Position numbers and translations under genes: made by a program. Shown piece after piece: positions 8,058-16,752 of a stretch of 29,807 bases of DNA. A model generated the notes under the pieces. The model worked only from the letters and a program-made list of their open reading frames with translations. It did no database searches and was not told where the DNA came from. This DNA comes from a virus. Location of the stretch: IMG/VR virus record IMGVR_UViG_3300017772_000073, positions 1 through 29,807 of that record. One strand, written 5' to 3'. Each line of letters opens with the position of its first letter. The stretch's first letter is position 1.

Positions 8058-9155
8058 TTATTTATTTATGTGTTTTTCACAAGGCATATACCAAGTTTTG
8101 TTTTCAAATTCGTGCGTATGATAACCTTTACACCCTATATTAATAGCCATTTCTTCAGCTTTGGCTTGTGTGCTATATGCTAAACGGTCATCTATTACTG
8201 CATAATCTTCATCAATTACCATAGATTCTAAATTAACTTCATCAAGTTCTTTTAGTTTGCTTAATGACCACCTTAAACCAGCTTTACCTCCCCACAATAA
8301 ATACGATATTGTTCCACACGCTTTAGTATCGCTTTCATTGTAGTATTCTTCTGCTCTACTTAAATAGCTATACATTCTTTTTATAGTATCTAAACTTATG
8401 TTTTCTTTATTAGCTAATTGTTGCGCCCTTACTTTACCAACTTGTGTTGCACATTTATTATTTACCTTTTCATTTAGTTCTATGCCTCGTTTAGCATTAT
8501 TACTAACTGCATCTGGGTAATCATTATAACTTTCTAAATCAATCCTTTTTTTTTTAAATAGATTTCTAATTTCTTCTATTTTTTTATTTGCTTCTTCTTC
8601 TTTTAAATCTACTTCTTCAACAACTGATTCTACACTTGCTTTTAAATTAGCTTTGTCAGCAAAGTAACCTTCAATACTAAAACCTTTTACTTTGTTTTCT
8701 TTTACATAATCATTCCACACCTCATCGTTATTTACTTTCATTGATACCATCCAAGTTCCAACAGGCACATCAAGATCATACATTCTGCTTTTATCTTGTT
8801 CACCTTCTACAATCCAAGATTCAACAACAGTCAAACCGTTAAGCTCCATATTGTGTTCTAAGGTTGTATTGTTTTGGTTTCCATTCATAAAGAATAATTC
8901 ACTTGCCTTTCTAACTGTATCAGCAGAAAAATAAACGTAAAATTCTTTTTTATCGTTCTTTCTGTATATTGGTTTGTTCGGTATTAATGCTGCGCCCATT
9001 AAGATACGTTTTTCATCATCTACTTTTGCAAATTTGATTTCCTGAGATTTAAAAGCAAGGAAGTTGCTTTCTATGGCTGGTGATGATACAATACTAATTG
9101 CATCTATTCCAGCATTGTCATTTTCTTCGTCTAATAAAAGTTCTATTATTTCCAT
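8058..9155 (-). CDS. XkdF-type prohead serine protease with C-terminal extensions
   Basis: 365 residues. Residues about 45-170 match the XkdF/Peptidase_S78_2 family: RILMGAALIPNKPIYRK, a TTLEHNMELNG motif with candidate catalytic His101, and KGFSIEGYF with candidate Ser160. It normally trims scaffold and capsid proteins during head maturation. Residues about 205-305 form a helical module with YNDYPDAVSNNAKRG, RAQQLANKENIS, IKRMYSYLSR and a SYLLWGGKAGLRWSL end, a module I recall beside other phage head proteases. Residues 319-324 are AVIDDR, also present in the portal. The last about 40 residues carry YHTHEFENKTWYMPCEKH. It precedes scaffold and capsid, the usual order. Confidence 0.75.
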   Translation of the reverse strand: MEIIELLLDEENDNAGIDAISIVSSPAIESNFLAFKSQEIKFAKVDDEKRILMGAALIPNKPIYRKNDKKEFYVYFSADTVRKASELFFMNGNQNNTTLEHNMELNGLTVVESWIVEGEQDKSRMYDLDVPVGTWMVSMKVNNDEVWNDYVKENKVKGFSIEGYFADKANLKASVESVVEEVDLKEEEANKKIEEIRNLFKKKRIDLESYNDYPDAVSNNAKRGIELNEKVNNKCATQVGKVRAQQLANKENISLDTIKRMYSYLSRAEEYYNESDTKACGTISYLLWGGKAGLRWSLSKLKELDEVNLESMVIDEDYAVIDDRLAYSTQAKAEEMAINIGCKGYHTHEFENKTWYMPCEKHINK

Positions 9156-9166
9156 TTTGTTTGTTT

Positions 9167-11245
9167 TTAAAAAGTTGCTGTTTGTATTATTGCGTTATCT
9201 AATTGCTGTGCTGTTGTTACATCTTGTGAAACTACAAATGTTTGTATTGGCGGTTGCTGACCTAATGCGCCAGCTATTTGATTAAATCCAGATTGACCTA
9301 CAACATTAAATGCAGGTGGTTGTGTTGTTGCTCCTGTACCGCCACCTAAACCGCCTGAAGGTGCTGGTGGTGTTGATCCGCCTCCGCCTTGAAACTCTGT
9401 TTTAGCTATCGTTGCCACTTGTGCTGCACCCATTACTGCTGCTATACCAGCTTCAACAAATTGTGCCCCTGTTGCTAATTTTATAGGATTTCCACCAGCA
9501 GTTAATGCAGCGGTAACAGCTAATGATGTATTTACTAATGCTTGTGCAATGCTTACTGCTTTATTTAAGTTAAATGCTTTACGTTGCGCTTCTTCATCTT
9601 CTTTAGCAAATGCAGTTATAAAATTACCAATAGCGCCAAGTGCATCACCAGCCATTTTAATTTTTGCTTGTTCATTAGCTTGTTTAGCTTGTAATTCTTC
9701 TTTTGCAAATTTTTGATTTATATCTGCAATTGCTGTTTCTTGATTAAATCTAAGTTGCGTAGTATCTTCACCATACTGTTCTGCTAATTCAATTAATCTA
9801 AAGTATTTATCTTGTACTGCTTGTATTTCTAATTCTTGTTCACTTATAAATTGTTGATTGTATAAATCGGATTCTATTTCTAATTCAGCACGAAATTCAT
9901 TTTCAATATCTATTAAATTTTGCTTATGCTCTTTTAAATTATCTTCAATTCTTTTTAATCTATCTGCTTCATCCTTTGCTTCTTTTGCGGCAAGTGCATT
10001 TGCAGCTGCTAATTTATCGGCAGCATCTTTTTCTCTTTTCCTTTTTGCTTCCTTTCTTCTATCATTTGTTTTTCTTACAGCTTCTTTTTCTTTTTCTGTA
10101 TTATCTTCAACAACAGCACCTAATTCTTTAATAGCATCAATTTCTGCTTGTAATGATTTTTCAACATTATCAAGAACATCAACTTGTTTTTGTGATTCTT
10201 TAACAGCATCAGCAGTTTTTAAATTGGCTAAATCTTGTGCTGACATTCTAAGTTGTAGTGTAGCTATATGGTCCATCAAGCCAACATTAGAACCTGTTTG
10301 CGCCTCTGTTTGTGCTTGTATTATTTCTTTAAACTTTTCAGTTCTTAGTTCTGCTACTGCTTCTTGTTTAGCTTTTAGTAATAATAATTTTGTATTTAAT
10401 TCTAATGCTCTATTTATTTCTTCAATAGAATTTTTTTCAGCATCTACATTGCTTAATAAACTTGGGTATTCATCTTGTAGTTTTTTTACTGCTTCATTTT
10501 TTTCTTGCCTTGTTAGTGTTTCATCATTTAAAACATCTTTCAATTTATCAGCAGCAGATAATTCTTTAGCTACATTTTCAATAGCTTTTTGTGATGCTTC
10601 ATTATATGCATCTTGTTCTGCTGTTGTTGTGCTTAATGCTTTTGTTAATTTATCAAAGTTTGCAATCAATAAACCAATACCAACAACTAATGCGCCAATA
10701 CCTGTTGCTATAATTGCAGTTCTTAAACCTTTAAATGATTTAGAAGTAGCATCAACAGTTTTACCAAATAGTTTATAAATTCCTGTTGCTACAACTGTAC
10801 CAGCATTATTAATTTTTTGTAATGTATTTGATGTTGCTAAGAAATTATTTAATAATTTTCTACCAGCACTTAAACCTTCAATAGCACCTTTAAATGCCAT
10901 TGATACACCAATAGCAGTTTGTATCTTTTCAACTGATTGCGCTACTGTTCCATCTTCACCACCTAATAAAACAAAAGCACCTGAAACATCGCCTACTGCT
11001 CCTGTTAATGCTCCAAACTCAGATGCTACTTGCTCAGAATCTAATGCCTCTAATGCTAATTCAGTATTCTTTAATTCAGAACGAGCTTTGGTTAACTCCT
11101 TTGATAGTTTTTTAAATTCTTCACTACCAAAGTCAGCTTGTTTTAATTCATCTTCTAATGATGAAATAGCATTTTCTAATCCATCAATATTTCTAATGGC
11201 TTCTGGTGCGCCTTTTAAATCAACCTCTACTAATATTGTTTTCAT
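9167..11245 (-). CDS. Tape measure protein
   Basis: 692 residues. Helical and coiled-coil for most of the length (about 1-70 and 215-520, rich in Ala, Glu, Lys, Gln), with hydrophobic stretches such as about 177-196 (AIIATGIGALVVGIGLLIAN) and others near the end, and a Gly/Pro/Ala-rich C-terminus (about 620-665). This is the expected layout for a tape measure that sets tail length and enters the host membrane during DNA delivery. At this length the tail would be moderately long (about 100 nm by the usual 0.15 nm per residue rule; inference). It begins at ATG 11245, with a 53-residue ORF overlapping its start. Confidence 0.75.
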   Translation of the reverse strand: MKTILVEVDLKGAPEAIRNIDGLENAISSLEDELKQADFGSEEFKKLSKELTKARSELKNTELALEALDSEQVASEFGALTGAVGDVSGAFVLLGGEDGTVAQSVEKIQTAIGVSMAFKGAIEGLSAGRKLLNNFLATSNTLQKINNAGTVVATGIYKLFGKTVDATSKSFKGLRTAIIATGIGALVVGIGLLIANFDKLTKALSTTTAEQDAYNEASQKAIENVAKELSAADKLKDVLNDETLTRQEKNEAVKKLQDEYPSLLSNVDAEKNSIEEINRALELNTKLLLLKAKQEAVAELRTEKFKEIIQAQTEAQTGSNVGLMDHIATLQLRMSAQDLANLKTADAVKESQKQVDVLDNVEKSLQAEIDAIKELGAVVEDNTEKEKEAVRKTNDRRKEAKRKREKDAADKLAAANALAAKEAKDEADRLKRIEDNLKEHKQNLIDIENEFRAELEIESDLYNQQFISEQELEIQAVQDKYFRLIELAEQYGEDTTQLRFNQETAIADINQKFAKEELQAKQANEQAKIKMAGDALGAIGNFITAFAKEDEEAQRKAFNLNKAVSIAQALVNTSLAVTAALTAGGNPIKLATGAQFVEAGIAAVMGAAQVATIAKTEFQGGGGSTPPAPSGGLGGGTGATTQPPAFNVVGQSGFNQIAGALGQQPPIQTFVVSQDVTTAQQLDNAIIQTATF

Positions 11246-11381
11246 TTAATTTTATTTTATTTTGTAATGCTGCTTCTTCAAATGTTTGCACATATAGATT
11301 TAAACCTAATGCAATATTTATGTTTTTATCAAAGATGTTATTCTCTTTGCAAAATTCTAATCCATCTAATATATCTTTCAT
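11220..11381 (-). CDS. Small overlapping ORF before the tape measure
   Basis: 53 residues, MKDILDGLEFCKENNIF at the start, then a Leu/Asn-rich middle and the end IKLNENNISRG. Its ATG shares an A with the stop of the large tail gene (TAATG), as at four other junctions in this block, and its 3' end overlaps the tape measure start by 26 bases in another frame. That spacing argues it is translated. No family recognised. A chaperone or a coupling leader for the tape measure are possible. Confidence 0.55.
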   Translation of the reverse strand: MKDILDGLEFCKENNIFDKNINIALGLNLYVQTFEEAALQNKIKLNENNISRG

Positions 11382-13762
11382 TATGTTGGTTCGTTTAATA
11401 ATTCAAGTGATGATTCACCTGTTTGTAATTTAGTAGTTATTTTATTGATCGTAAAAGCACGACCATTTACAAATATTTTATCAGCTAATGAATACGTTAA
11501 TAAAAATTTTAATGGTAGTATAGCTTTGTATTTAAATATCCTTGTTTTAGTGTTAAATACTCTTAGTATATAATTTTGATAATACAACTGAAATAACGAA
11601 TTATTGTTTCCACCATAATCTGTCAATGTATAGCTGTTTATTTCACTACCAAAGTTTAGATTATATGTTGGTGCAGTTGATGCAGTTCCTAATTCGCTTG
11701 CGTTATGAGGCATCCAATAATAAGTTATTGAAGTTCTTGTACCAGCATCTGCAATACCACCATCTTCTTTTCTTTCACTATCTACAAAATTTATAGGTGT
11801 GCTTATATTAGATTGATAAACTCCATAAAATAGTAATGGTTTTGGTAATACAGGATTGTCTGATTCATTTACGCTTAAACCATATTGTATTTCAGTAAAT
11901 GATTCATCATTTAAGTTTTGTAATCTTTCATACAACATATGACCAAATGGTGTTTCAACTTTATATGTAGCACCTCTACTTGCGTTTGCTTGATAATCTA
12001 ATTTACCATATCTATTGTTATGAATGTTTCCATATGCTAATGCAAGTTTTGTATTTGGTTCTGGATATTCAAGTGTAATATCTGAAAATGGTAATGCTTC
12101 ACTTACTGTGCTATCATCAGTTTTAATATATTGACTAATGTCGTGCGTTGTTGTTGAATCACTATAAAAAGAATCTAATGTTTTAACAACTATTTTATCA
12201 TCTCTATCTAAAAATGCAGTAAGATTAAATTGTTTAAATAAACCTTTAAGAAAATCTAAAACTTTTATTTCTGGCGCTTCTTCGGTTGGTAACAAATATT
12301 GTGGTGAAGCTGAGATTGTAGCAACAGATGTATATGTGCTAAAAAAACTTTGTAATGTTGTAAAAGCATCTATTTCATCATATGTAACAACAAGTTGTAA
12401 TGAAAAACTTATTGAAGTATTTGAAACAACTCTTGTAACTAATTCTTTTTTCTGACCTATTGCAAGGCCTGTTCCTAATATTGTTCCATAACCTACTTCA
12501 ATACTTTGCGTTCCGCTACCTGTAACAGTAGCAACAACTGTATCTGTTAAATCATCAATAATATCAATCGTATAAACTGTTGTTGATACTGTTGGAGTTA
12601 CTTCAGCAGCATATCCGAAAGTATCAAATGAACTTTGACTTTCTATTTTATATTTACCATTATCAAAAAGAGATGTTGAAGTTGCTCCAAAAAATGTACA
12701 AGAGTTTGGTTTTGTATCTACACAATTAAATGATGCGCTAACAACAACATCATATCCAAATGTAGGAACATCTATTTTTCTATTTAACCATAAATACAAA
12801 TTGCTAAATGCAGCAGAATCAAAAAACTCACCTGTTTTAAAAGAAACATTATATTGTTCTTCTATTGCCTTTATAATTAAACTTGCTTTAATTGCTGGTT
12901 TTAAATCTTCAGGAAATACACCCCTTCTGTTATATGTAGGATCATCGGCAGATCCAGCCATAAATACATTACCATTGTCAGCTCTAACTATTGTATAGTT
13001 TTCACCATTAGACATTATGTCGCTACTAAGTGTTAAAGTATTATTATCATCAATAGCATTTACAGTAGCAATAGTATTATCAGTTGTATTTTTTACAACA
13101 TCATTAACTAAAACTTTATTTGTAAAATTTTCACTTATATCTACTAATTTATCGCTTTGTGATGATGTAGCAGTTCCAGACATAACAGTAATATTAGAAC
13201 TATCGTAAATATATCTTTGTTTTCTTGAAATTAAAGGATATATAATTGCATCTGGATATAAAACAGAATCAACAGTAATATCTAAACCAGAATCTAAACC
13301 AGCTCTAATTTGTGGAACTGTATTTAAAAATTTAAAATTATTTAACCATACTAAATCATCTAATTGATCTTCACCAAATATATTATTTAAACTAACTGTT
13401 TTGCCAAAGAATGTAATCTTGTAAACACTTGGTTTATTGTTCTTCATCTTAACTTCCTGAAGTTGTACTTTACCACTTTTAAAATGTTGGTAATTTAGTT
13501 CTATGATTGCTTCACTTTGTATGTTGCTATCAAAACCATCTATGTCAGGATTGTACCAATGTTGGAATAGTTTATTGTTGATCTTAGATGCTGGTAAACT
13601 AAATGTTTGTGAATAGTCAGTAAATACTTTGTCAATATCTCTTACATCTTGTATGACTTGTGTTAGTGTTACATTCTCATCGCTAAACATATCTACCTTC
13701 ACATAATCTTGTGAAACATTATCTCTAAACTGTGGCTTTATAAATAATATTAGTTCTTGCAT
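11381..13762 (-). CDS. Large tail protein, baseplate-hub candidate
   Basis: 793 residues. The N-terminal about 130 residues contain YVKVDMFSDENVTLTQ, VIQDVRDIDKVFTDYSQTF and KITFFGKTVSLNNIFGEDQL, a pattern I recall in flavobacterial phage tail proteins. The centre is long and beta-rich; the end includes INKITTKLQTGESSLELLN. Placed between the 348-residue tail protein and the tape measure. The size and beta-rich nature suggest a hub or distal tail component, but no enzymatic motif was seen. The start ATG overlaps the upstream stop (TAATG), so it is probably coupled to the 348-residue gene. Confidence 0.6.
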   Translation of the reverse strand: MQELILFIKPQFRDNVSQDYVKVDMFSDENVTLTQVIQDVRDIDKVFTDYSQTFSLPASKINNKLFQHWYNPDIDGFDSNIQSEAIIELNYQHFKSGKVQLQEVKMKNNKPSVYKITFFGKTVSLNNIFGEDQLDDLVWLNNFKFLNTVPQIRAGLDSGLDITVDSVLYPDAIIYPLISRKQRYIYDSSNITVMSGTATSSQSDKLVDISENFTNKVLVNDVVKNTTDNTIATVNAIDDNNTLTLSSDIMSNGENYTIVRADNGNVFMAGSADDPTYNRRGVFPEDLKPAIKASLIIKAIEEQYNVSFKTGEFFDSAAFSNLYLWLNRKIDVPTFGYDVVVSASFNCVDTKPNSCTFFGATSTSLFDNGKYKIESQSSFDTFGYAAEVTPTVSTTVYTIDIIDDLTDTVVATVTGSGTQSIEVGYGTILGTGLAIGQKKELVTRVVSNTSISFSLQLVVTYDEIDAFTTLQSFFSTYTSVATISASPQYLLPTEEAPEIKVLDFLKGLFKQFNLTAFLDRDDKIVVKTLDSFYSDSTTTHDISQYIKTDDSTVSEALPFSDITLEYPEPNTKLALAYGNIHNNRYGKLDYQANASRGATYKVETPFGHMLYERLQNLNDESFTEIQYGLSVNESDNPVLPKPLLFYGVYQSNISTPINFVDSERKEDGGIADAGTRTSITYYWMPHNASELGTASTAPTYNLNFGSEINSYTLTDYGGNNNSLFQLYYQNYILRVFNTKTRIFKYKAILPLKFLLTYSLADKIFVNGRAFTINKITTKLQTGESSLELLNEPT

Positions 13763-14808
13763 TAATGTACGTTATTAATTAAATCAAAAGCATAATCAAA
13801 GTTGATTGTATAGTTTATTAATTTATCATTTAAACTTGTTTTATATGTAATTGATGAATCAGTAATAACCATTGGGTATATAGTATTGTTTCGTGTCATC
13901 CATACATATTCACTAACTAATAATTGTTCAAATGTTAAGTTTAAATCTTCGCTATAAAACCCACTATTTAATGTAATGGATTTATTACCGCTTTTGTTAA
14001 ATACCTTTTTACTATGTGCTTTATATGAATATGTTAATGCTGTATAATCTAATAAATTCCTGTTGAATTCTTGCTGGTTAGTTCCTAATCTTTCAACTGA
14101 CTTTTTAAACATCCATAAATCCTGTAATGCTCCGTATTTATTTACAAAGCTTATTTTAGCAGTTGGATATTTACATTCTTCAATTGTTTCTACTGTATAT
14201 GTTCTTGGTAATGTTGAGGTGATTATTACTTGGTCTACATTGCCTACATAATTAGGGTACTGTATTTTTTGATTAGTATTTCCATTATCGCTGATTGTAT
14301 CGGTTTGAACTACTGCACCATTATATTTGAATTGTACTTGTGTTGTTTCTTCAGCTAATACAGGAATAAATAACCTTTGGCCATCTAAAGTATAAATCAA
14401 AGTTGATTCTAATGGTACTTGTGTTGCTGGAAAACCAAAGTTGACACCATCTTGAAATTCAGTATAAGAATCAAAAGCTAAATAATCATTTGTAATAGCT
14501 TCAGGTATTTCACCAGATGATATTGAAAAACTTTGAATTGTTCTAACCCATAATACAGAACCAGCAGATGATGCGTAAGTTCCTGTATATACGTTATCAA
14601 AGTAATCTCTGATTAATTCGCTTATTTCAAATGTTACAGCTAATTCACCATTAATAGGTTCTTTAAACAATGTATATTGTGGTGAAGCTGGTAAATCAGT
14701 TGGTGAAACACCCTCATAGATATATAAATCTAATTGTGTTTTTGTCAATCGTGTAACATCTGATGCCCTTACATAATATGGTGACCTTGCTCTAATTTCT
14801 GTACTCAT
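13762..14808 (-). CDS. Tail protein, distal tail-like candidate
   Basis: 348 residues, beta-rich. Features that recur in flavobacterial phages: opening IRARSPYYVRA, LDLYIYEGVSP, VTFEISELIRDYF, ECKYPTAKISFVNKYGALQ, KLINYTINFDYAFDL. The opening and later pattern resemble proteins usually annotated only as 'tail'. Position between the neck genes and the large hub candidate fits a distal tail or adaptor. Both ends use the TAATG overlap, so it is likely co-translated with the 165-codon neck gene and the hub candidate. The assigned role is inference from order. Confidence 0.55.
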   Translation of the reverse strand: MSTEIRARSPYYVRASDVTRLTKTQLDLYIYEGVSPTDLPASPQYTLFKEPINGELAVTFEISELIRDYFDNVYTGTYASSAGSVLWVRTIQSFSISSGEIPEAITNDYLAFDSYTEFQDGVNFGFPATQVPLESTLIYTLDGQRLFIPVLAEETTQVQFKYNGAVVQTDTISDNGNTNQKIQYPNYVGNVDQVIITSTLPRTYTVETIEECKYPTAKISFVNKYGALQDLWMFKKSVERLGTNQQEFNRNLLDYTALTYSYKAHSKKVFNKSGNKSITLNSGFYSEDLNLTFEQLLVSEYVWMTRNNTIYPMVITDSSITYKTSLNDKLINYTINFDYAFDLINNVH

Positions 14809-15299
14809 TAATCTAATTTTAAATTATCCTCTAAAAATCCTTCTAATATATCATCTTCAAATAATGGCAATGCTGCTTCAAATGGTTTAGTAAAAAACAT
14901 TGTTGCCCTAATACCTTTTCTGTATATGCTCCTTGCTATTAAAAAGTTTAATGATTTTCTTTTTATAAATCTACCTTTTTTATCTCTTGGTGCTATACCG
15001 CTTTTTATAGTCCATTTATCAAATACACTACTTGGAGGCATTTTAGTTGTGTACTTGTGTGGTGATGTACTGCTTTCAGGATATGTTGATTTTGCACCTT
15101 TAACACCTTGATCTAAAAACACACCATAGTTTTCACCTAAAAATGAAACCTTACCTTTTACTATCTTATATCCTAAACTGTTTGATAATGCACCAGATTT
15201 ATCATATGAACCATACTTGCCACCTTTAGCTAAATTCTCTTTAGCTTTCTTGATAACATACTTAGCGTATTTCTCTAATGCCTCTTCAAACTTTCCCAT
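14808..15299 (-). CDS. HK97 gp10-like neck/head-tail joining protein
   Basis: 163 residues when started at ATG 15297-15299, which overlaps the upstream stop as TAATG; a TTG two codons earlier is possible but less likely. Mixed: N-terminal helix (FEEALEKYAKYVIKKAK), then YGSYDKSGALSNSLGYKI, GENYGVFLDQGVKGA, KWTIKSGIAPRDKKGRFI and RKGIRATMFFTKPFEAAL. The 'YG-x-x-LD-x-G' and 'T-x-FF-x-K-P' elements are typical of HK97-gp10-like proteins, which form the neck between head and tail. It follows the terminator-like gene, the usual partner. Confidence 0.7.
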   Translation of the reverse strand: MGKFEEALEKYAKYVIKKAKENLAKGGKYGSYDKSGALSNSLGYKIVKGKVSFLGENYGVFLDQGVKGAKSTYPESSTSPHKYTTKMPPSSVFDKWTIKSGIAPRDKKGRFIKRKSLNFLIARSIYRKGIRATMFFTKPFEAALPLFEDDILEGFLEDNLKLD

Positions 15300-15754
15300 T
15301 AGCAATAAGTCATATCTGTATTAGTATTTATTGTAAATGTGATCGCCCATCCAGCCAACATATTTTCAAACCTTTCAGTAAATGGTTCACAAGTTGCATC
15401 ACCTACAATTTCAAATTCATCTCTATATGCATCTGCCTTTTGTAATACTCTCATTATTCTTGTGGCTAAACCTAATTGAGTGTTTAGTATATCTTGCTTG
15501 TTATCATTGCCTAAGAAAAAGCTAACATCTTCTGACTTGCTTATATCCACTAAATCCATTAGAAAGATTGTCATATTCTGCTGCACTAAATTATTAGTGA
15601 TAGTTGCATTGTTAATCATTATATGGCATAATGGAAATAAACTTTGCTTTTGTAAATCAATATCTGCTATATCGCCAAATGTAACTTGATGATTAAATGG
15701 TTCTGCACTTACTGCATCTTTAATACTATCTATTACCCTGTAAAAACTATTCAT
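15299..15754 (-). CDS. Tail terminator/completion-like protein
   Basis: 151 residues: MNSFYRVIDSIKDAV, then VTFGDIADIDLQKQSLFPLCHI, NLVQQNMTIFLMDLVDIS, GNDNKQDILNTQL and ATCEPFTERFENMLAGW, ending TDMTYC. The pattern of short helices then a 'TFGD-D-D' and 'FPL-HI' strand is common in flavobacterial phages for a protein placed before the HK97 gp10-like gene and equated with the tail terminator or completion protein. The match is by memory of the family and by gene order. Its stop overlaps the next ATG. Confidence 0.6.
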   Translation of the reverse strand: MNSFYRVIDSIKDAVSAEPFNHQVTFGDIADIDLQKQSLFPLCHIMINNATITNNLVQQNMTIFLMDLVDISKSEDVSFFLGNDNKQDILNTQLGLATRIMRVLQKADAYRDEFEIVGDATCEPFTERFENMLAGWAITFTINTNTDMTYC

Positions 15755-15756
15755 TG

Positions 15757-16023
15757 TTATATATTTTTTAAATAGATTGGTGAGTGTTCACCCATATCTT
15801 CTTCTATAAATTCTTCTAACCATTCTAAAGCTTCATCAAAGTTCATATCTTCATCTTTTATGGTTATGTCTAAACACTTCCAAAAATCATATATAGCACA
15901 AGTTGGCTTTCTTGCAGTAACTCCAAGCATTGCATCTTCAAAGCCATCAGCAAGAATTATTACATCATCTTCTAAAAATAGTTTCCTTGTAATCAACTCG
16001 TCTATAATTTCATTTCTTTGCAT
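15757..16023 (-). CDS. Small conserved phage protein, unknown function
   Basis: 88 residues, acidic. It begins MQRNEIIDELITRK, followed by LEDDVIILADGFEDAMLGVT, an AIYDFWKCLDI segment and FDEALEWLEEFIEE, then GEHSPIYL. This 'GFE-A-LG ... YD-x-x-KC ... EALEW ... G-x-x-P' pattern occurs in many phages as a small unannotated protein. It starts 14 bases before the end of the frameshift extension. No known domain; it is in the tail block but is not obviously structural. Confidence 0.6.
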   Translation of the reverse strand: MQRNEIIDELITRKLFLEDDVIILADGFEDAMLGVTARKPTCAIYDFWKCLDITIKDEDMNFDEALEWLEEFIEEDMGEHSPIYLKNI

Positions 16024-16270
16024 TTCTCTTAAGTATACTTTGTTCTAATTCCATTTTATCCTTTTCAAATGATAACATATACAAACATTGATGTAGCTTT
16101 AATTGTGTTACTTCGTGTATGTTTCTAATGTTTCCATTACTGAGTCCGTAAATGGATTGAAACCAACCCCATTTTGCAGCGAAGCTATCAGATGTTGTGG
16201 CAACTTCACGACCTCCTGTTTCGACAAATAGTTCGCTATATGTTTCAACAATTCTGTTTTTAAATTCCAA
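16010..16270 (-). CDS. -1 frame extension of the tail assembly chaperone
   Basis: Residues LEFKNRIVETYSEL at the start; later AKWGWFQSIYGLSNGNIR and LHQCLYMLSFEKDKMELEQ, ending NAKK. The WGWFQSIYGL-type segment recurs in Bacteroidota phages after the gene for the shorter protein. It has no ATG: the first in-frame start-like codon is TTG at 16270, overlapping the T9 slippery run. It lies exactly -1 relative to the 214-residue gene and is open back through the T9 run. I read it as the C-terminal half of a G/GT-like fusion of about 247 residues (161 upstream residues plus these 86), not as a separate gene. Confidence 0.65.
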   Translation of the reverse strand: MEFKNRIVETYSELFVETGGREVATTSDSFAAKWGWFQSIYGLSNGNIRNIHEVTQLKLHQCLYMLSFEKDKMELEQSILKRNAKK

Positions 16271-16752
16271 AAAAAAACCAATGAACCCATTACTACATCT
16301 AATGGCATTTGCTTCATATCGTATTTACTTGCTGTTTCGTATTTTTCAATAATGTATTCATTATTCTTTTTATATTTCACAGGCCTAAATAAAACACCCA
16401 TTGCTAAATGCATATTTTCCCAATCAGCTAAGTATGTATCTAAATCAATATATTCACCGAATGACATATCATCTAACTTAGGTATAAAGCCAAATTCTTT
16501 ATCATTGATTTCACACAATGTTTTTAAAGTTGGTTTAGCTTCAAATATTTTATTTAGTCCAAGTGTGATTTCATTAATATCTTTTGCTTTCATTCTTAAT
16601 GTATCAATCAATCTTGATTTGCAAAATATCTCTATCATCTTTTGTTGAAAGAAACTATTTAATTCTTTGCCTTCTGTGATTCTTAACCATTCTTGGTATT
16701 GGCCTAATGTAATTTCACTTAATGATTCTGGTATGTTTAGTTTGATAGCCAT
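16108..16752 (-). CDS. Tail assembly chaperone-like protein, 0-frame product
   Basis: 214 residues, helical: MAIKLNIPESLSEITLGQYQEW, then SFFQQKMIEIF, LDDMSFGEYIDLDTYLADW, AMGVLFRPVKYK, ASKYDMKQMPLDVVMGSLVFFWNLKTELL. In Bacteroidota phages this protein precedes the short -1 frame segment and matches the role of lambda gpG and gpGT, which chaperone the tape measure. A T9 run at codons 159-162 (GTT TTT TTT TGG) is the candidate slip site. The 0-frame protein continues 53 residues past it. It starts at ATG 16752, just after the second copy of the 34-bp leader element. Confidence 0.65.
   Translation of the reverse strand: MAIKLNIPESLSEITLGQYQEWLRITEGKELNSFFQQKMIEIFCKSRLIDTLRMKAKDINEITLGLNKIFEAKPTLKTLCEINDKEFGFIPKLDDMSFGEYIDLDTYLADWENMHLAMGVLFRPVKYKKNNEYIIEKYETASKYDMKQMPLDVVMGSLVFFWNLKTELLKHIANYLSKQEVVKLPQHLIASLQNGVGFNPFTDSVMETLETYTK
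16269..16277 (-). promoter_or_regulatory. T9 slippery site for -1 ribosomal frameshift
   Basis: Nine consecutive T on the minus strand (GG-T9-GG) where the 0-frame reads V-F-F-W and the -1 frame reads on into LEFKNR. Both A- and P-site tRNAs would keep Phe pairing after a -1 slip, as in known X-XXX-XXX slip sites. A stem-loop downstream was not evaluated. Confidence 0.6.

Noticed and set aside
9858-10778. 306-codon plus-strand open frame opposite the tape measure
   Set aside because: Composed mostly of Ser, Ala, Phe and Leu; this is the antisense of a Lys/Glu/Ala-rich coiled coil, and all neighbours are on the minus strand.
14808-15305. TTG start at 15305 for the neck protein
   Set aside because: ATG 15299 forms the same TAATG overlap used at other junctions in this block.
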